Assembly (NCBI GenBank): GCA_947176685.1
Contig: CAMWRL010000136.1
Location: forward strand, 1 to 5,147
DNA: 5,147 bases
Direction of reading: 5' to 3'
Source: an uncultured Ruminococcus sp.
Lineage (GTDB): Bacteria; Bacillota; Clostridia; Oscillospirales; Ruminococcaceae
The notes beneath the pieces were generated by a model. That model did no database searches and was not told the origin of the DNA. It saw nothing but the letters and a program-made list of their open reading frames with translations. The position numbers and the translations under genes are program-made. Positions 3,435-5,147 of this stretch are shown piece after piece (within the stretch, counting starts at the first letter, position 1; each line of letters starts with the position of its first letter).

Positions 3435-4982
3435 ATGAAAAAATTATTAAGTACACTGCTTTGTCTGTCTGCAATCACGGGTATTATCCCCACAAGTGCC
3501 GGCGCAGTTTCAGAACCAATCTACATTGAGGACGGTGCTGAAAGCTGGTCTAAGACTGTCATTTCCGGAGATATAAACGATGACGGAAAGTTAAGTATTG
3601 CTGACGCTGTTATACTTCAGCAGTGCCTTATGAACAGCTATTCTCCTGATGACTTTGAACTTGACGAATCAAGGCTTGATGTCAATTTTGACGGCGTTTT
3701 TGACGCTTTCGACCTTATACAGATGAGACAGAACATTCTTGACCCTGAAAACGCTCCCCGTCAGGAATGGGCGATAGATATTCTTCAATGTGAGGGATTC
3801 CCCGATGACGAAACAGCGGTTGTTATCACCAGTCATCAAGAAATGATTAAATATCTTGCTACTTTCATGGAAGATGTTGATATGCGTGAAATAATGAAAT
3901 ACAATCTACGCTATGATTATAAATTTTTCGAGGAAAACAACCTTATTCTCAAGCCTTTCAGACAGGAACGTGGAAACGGCATTTTCTACGAAGTTGCAGC
4001 CGCAGGAAGAATGAATTACGCTGACGAAGACGTAACTTTCAATGGTATACTTTTCTTAATCAATCCAAGTTACGAACAGGAAAAATCTCTTTATCCTGTT
4101 ACAAATGCTCCAATGCTTGCACAGATAGCAGTCCCGAAGTATCAGTGCGTTGACGGCGATGAGGCAGGATGTCTTGATATTTCACACATTTTCGCACCCG
4201 ATATATCGTCATATTCGTACACATCACCGGACGGCGAAACAGAATTATATGTCACTCAGGAAGCTTTCCTGCTTGGCGGAAGTGTAGACCTTTACCTCAA
4301 AAATCCGGACGGTTCTTTCACACCACTTACTTACCTCTCTACTGACGATGGCTGCTGTCCTTTCAACGACAAAGGCGAATGGTTTACTGACAATGACGGA
4401 AATTCAGTATTCGGCGACAGAGAAAACTTCACTATCACCTGGAAAGACAACGGCGTTATTATTGACCACAGATTTGAAGGCGATTTATGGGAAAAGAAAG
4501 GCGTTACATTTGACGGAGAAGTAACTGAATATCCCACATATAACTACAGTTACGTAAAATGGAGAGAAGAAGAATACGAAATATTTAACAACCACGTCTA
4601 CAAGTCCCCTGACGGTGAACACGCACTCTATATAGAGCAGTATGGAGATTCCAAATCAGTGTATGGACCTCATACAAAGATTGAGATATCACAGAAAGCC
4701 TCAGACGGAAGTTGTAAATTAGCATCGACTACTTATGTAAGCAGTATTGAGCGTGGTATATATGCTGACTGCTTCTATCCATTCGACCAGAATCTCACAG
4801 AATGGAGCAAGGACGATGAAGGCAATGACGTTATTTCCAATATTTCAGAAACAACAGGTGAGCCTACTTTCAGACTTACATGGAAAGAAGACTGCGTTGT
4901 GGTAGAATATATCAGAGGTTACAATCCTTATCCCCCCACCAGCGGATATTCATGGGAATCAACTACAATAAAATATGAATAA
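3435..4982 (+). CDS. Exported protein with N-terminal type-I dockerin and duplicated C-terminal module, second tandem paralogue
   Basis: A 515-residue predicted secreted protein. The signal peptide is clear: MKKLLSTLLCLSAITGIIP followed by TSAGA, with cleavage expected after Ala24. The type-I dockerin (about 45-102) has Asp46, Asn48, Asp50, Gly51 and Asp57 in loop 1 and Asp82, Asn84, Asp86, Gly87 and Asp93 in loop 2. It is preceded by SWSKTVISGD, almost the same as SWSQTVISGD in the neighbour. The middle domain (about 112-237) keeps LRYDYKFFEENNLIL, FRQERGNGIFYEV and SLYPVTNAPMLAQIAVPK. Two C-terminal modules follow, 264-361 and 391-515, each with SPDG, a W-containing turn and an ITWK/LTWK strand; a linker with YPTYNYSYVKWREEEYEIF lies between them. 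No catalytic motif is recognisable. It is paralogous to the upstream gene along its length, with one extra module. It has its own promoter, ends in two consecutive TAA stops and has a strong terminator. Function is unknown; docking on a cohesin scaffold is the safe inference. Confidence 0.9.
   Translation: MKKLLSTLLCLSAITGIIPTSAGAVSEPIYIEDGAESWSKTVISGDINDDGKLSIADAVILQQCLMNSYSPDDFELDESRLDVNFDGVFDAFDLIQMRQNILDPENAPRQEWAIDILQCEGFPDDETAVVITSHQEMIKYLATFMEDVDMREIMKYNLRYDYKFFEENNLILKPFRQERGNGIFYEVAAAGRMNYADEDVTFNGILFLINPSYEQEKSLYPVTNAPMLAQIAVPKYQCVDGDEAGCLDISHIFAPDISSYSYTSPDGETELYVTQEAFLLGGSVDLYLKNPDGSFTPLTYLSTDDGCCPFNDKGEWFTDNDGNSVFGDRENFTITWKDNGVIIDHRFEGDLWEKKGVTFDGEVTEYPTYNYSYVKWREEEYEIFNNHVYKSPDGEHALYIEQYGDSKSVYGPHTKIEISQKASDGSCKLASTTYVSSIERGIYADCFYPFDQNLTEWSKDDEGNDVISNISETTGEPTFRLTWKEDCVVVEYIRGYNPYPPTSGYSWESTTIKYE
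3567..3740 (+). other. Type-I dockerin domain in the second paralogue (residues about 45-102)
   Basis: Two complete calcium loops with first Asp residues 36 apart. Loop positions 10-11 are Ile-Ala in repeat 1 and Ala-Phe in repeat 2, almost the same as the neighbour (Ile-Ala, Val-Phe). Both proteins therefore probably bind the same cohesin. Confidence 0.92.
4224..4517 (+). repeat. 'SPDG...W' module, copy 1, in the second paralogue
   Basis: Residues 264-361. Landmarks are SPDGETELYVTQE (264-276), PFNDKGEW (309-316), ITWKDNGVIIDH (334-345), W352 and TFDG (358-361). It aligns closely with the single module of the first paralogue and more distantly with copy 2. Confidence 0.8.
4605..4979 (+). 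repeat. 'SPDG...W' module, copy 2, in the second paralogue
   Basis: Residues 391-515. Landmarks are SPDGEHALYIEQ (391-402), PFDQNLTEW (449-457), LTWKEDCVVVEY (481-492) and a W at 507 before the final TIKYE. It is longer than copy 1 owing to inserted stretches and is clearly more diverged. Confidence 0.7.
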
Positions 4983-4989
4983 TAAAAAC

Positions 4990-5019
4990 AAGAACGGCTG
5001 AAATATGCCGTTCTTTTTT
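4990..5019 (+). terminator. Intrinsic terminator of the second dockerin gene
   Basis: AAGAACGGC (4990-4998) pairs perfectly with GCCGTTCTT (5007-5015) over an 8-base loop, and the T tract runs on to 5019. It starts 7 bases after the first stop codon. Confidence 0.93.
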
Positions 5020-5028
5020 ATGCAGGAA

Positions 5029-5112
5029 TTTTTTCCAAAAAAATTGTTGTTTTGTGAATTTTTTTTGTAGTCTGGGACGATTTGAAAGTTTTTTTGAAAA
5101 TCCTTGTTTTTT
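5029..5112. other. T-tract-rich region upstream of the last promoter
   Basis: T runs at 5029-5034, 5059-5066, 5089-5095 and 5107-5112, with an A run at 5037-5043. The first three T runs are centred about 30-31 bp apart, close to three helical turns, so the DNA may be intrinsically bent or act as an UP-like element for the promoter at 5117. No gene is visible. Confidence 0.35.
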
Positions 5113-5116
5113 CCTA

Positions 5117-5145
5117 TTGCATTTGGCAGAATGATGTTGTATAAT
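5117..5145 (+). promoter_or_regulatory. Sigma-A promoter of a gene beyond the right edge
   Basis: -35 TTGCAT (5117-5122), a 17-bp spacer, and -10 TATAAT (5140-5145). It points right, and the window ends two bases after it, so its gene is not visible. Confidence 0.8.
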
Positions 5146-5147
5146 TA

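Noticed and set aside
2192..4982. Possible enzyme (glycoside hydrolase, esterase or protease) in the dockerin proteins
   Set aside because: I found no catalytic motif such as a GH5/GH9 signature, a GxSxG nucleophile elbow or an HExxH zinc site in either protein.

Overview
The window looks like a chromosomal segment from an AT-rich, Gram-positive, fibre-degrading gut Firmicute, most likely a Ruminococcus-type member of the Oscillospiraceae. The evidence is two secreted proteins with type-I dockerin domains, a CUT1-type sugar-binding lipoprotein, strong AGGAGG-type ribosome binding sites, and five near-consensus sigma-A promoters that all have 17-bp spacers. The genus is inferred from gene content and style; no database was consulted.

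Layout. Positions 1-317 (minus strand) hold the 5' part of a solute-binding lipoprotein gene of an ABC sugar transporter, cut by the left window edge. Its promoter (356-384) carries a perfect 16-bp palindrome inside the spacer and a second palindrome just upstream. The divergent region 318-685 then leads to a two-gene operon on the plus strand: a short NfeD-family membrane protein (686-1117) that overlaps by 4 bp an SPFH/band-7 (stomatin/QmcA-like) protein (1114-2076). This is the classic NfeD-SPFH membrane microdomain pair.

Positions 2192-3277 and 3435-4982 hold two tandem paralogues, each with its own promoter. Both encode exported proteins with an N-terminal type-I dockerin, a shared middle domain of about 130 residues with no certain family assignment, and a C-terminal 'SPDG...W' module. 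The first protein has one copy of that module and the second has two. Clear intrinsic terminators follow both genes (3284-3312 and 4990-5019); only a weak hairpin separates the SPFH gene from the first dockerin gene. The window ends on a further consensus promoter (5117-5145) pointing right, so another gene starts just outside.

How it fits together. The sugar-binding lipoprotein and the dockerin proteins suit a polysaccharide-degrading lifestyle: dockerins would dock the tandem proteins onto a cohesin scaffold, and the transporter would take up released sugars. The NfeD-SPFH pair is a general membrane-organisation system with no visible functional tie to them. The most novel part is the pair of dockerin paralogues. 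They have no recognisable catalytic domain, carry the dockerin at the unusual N-terminal end, and differ by duplication of a C-terminal module.
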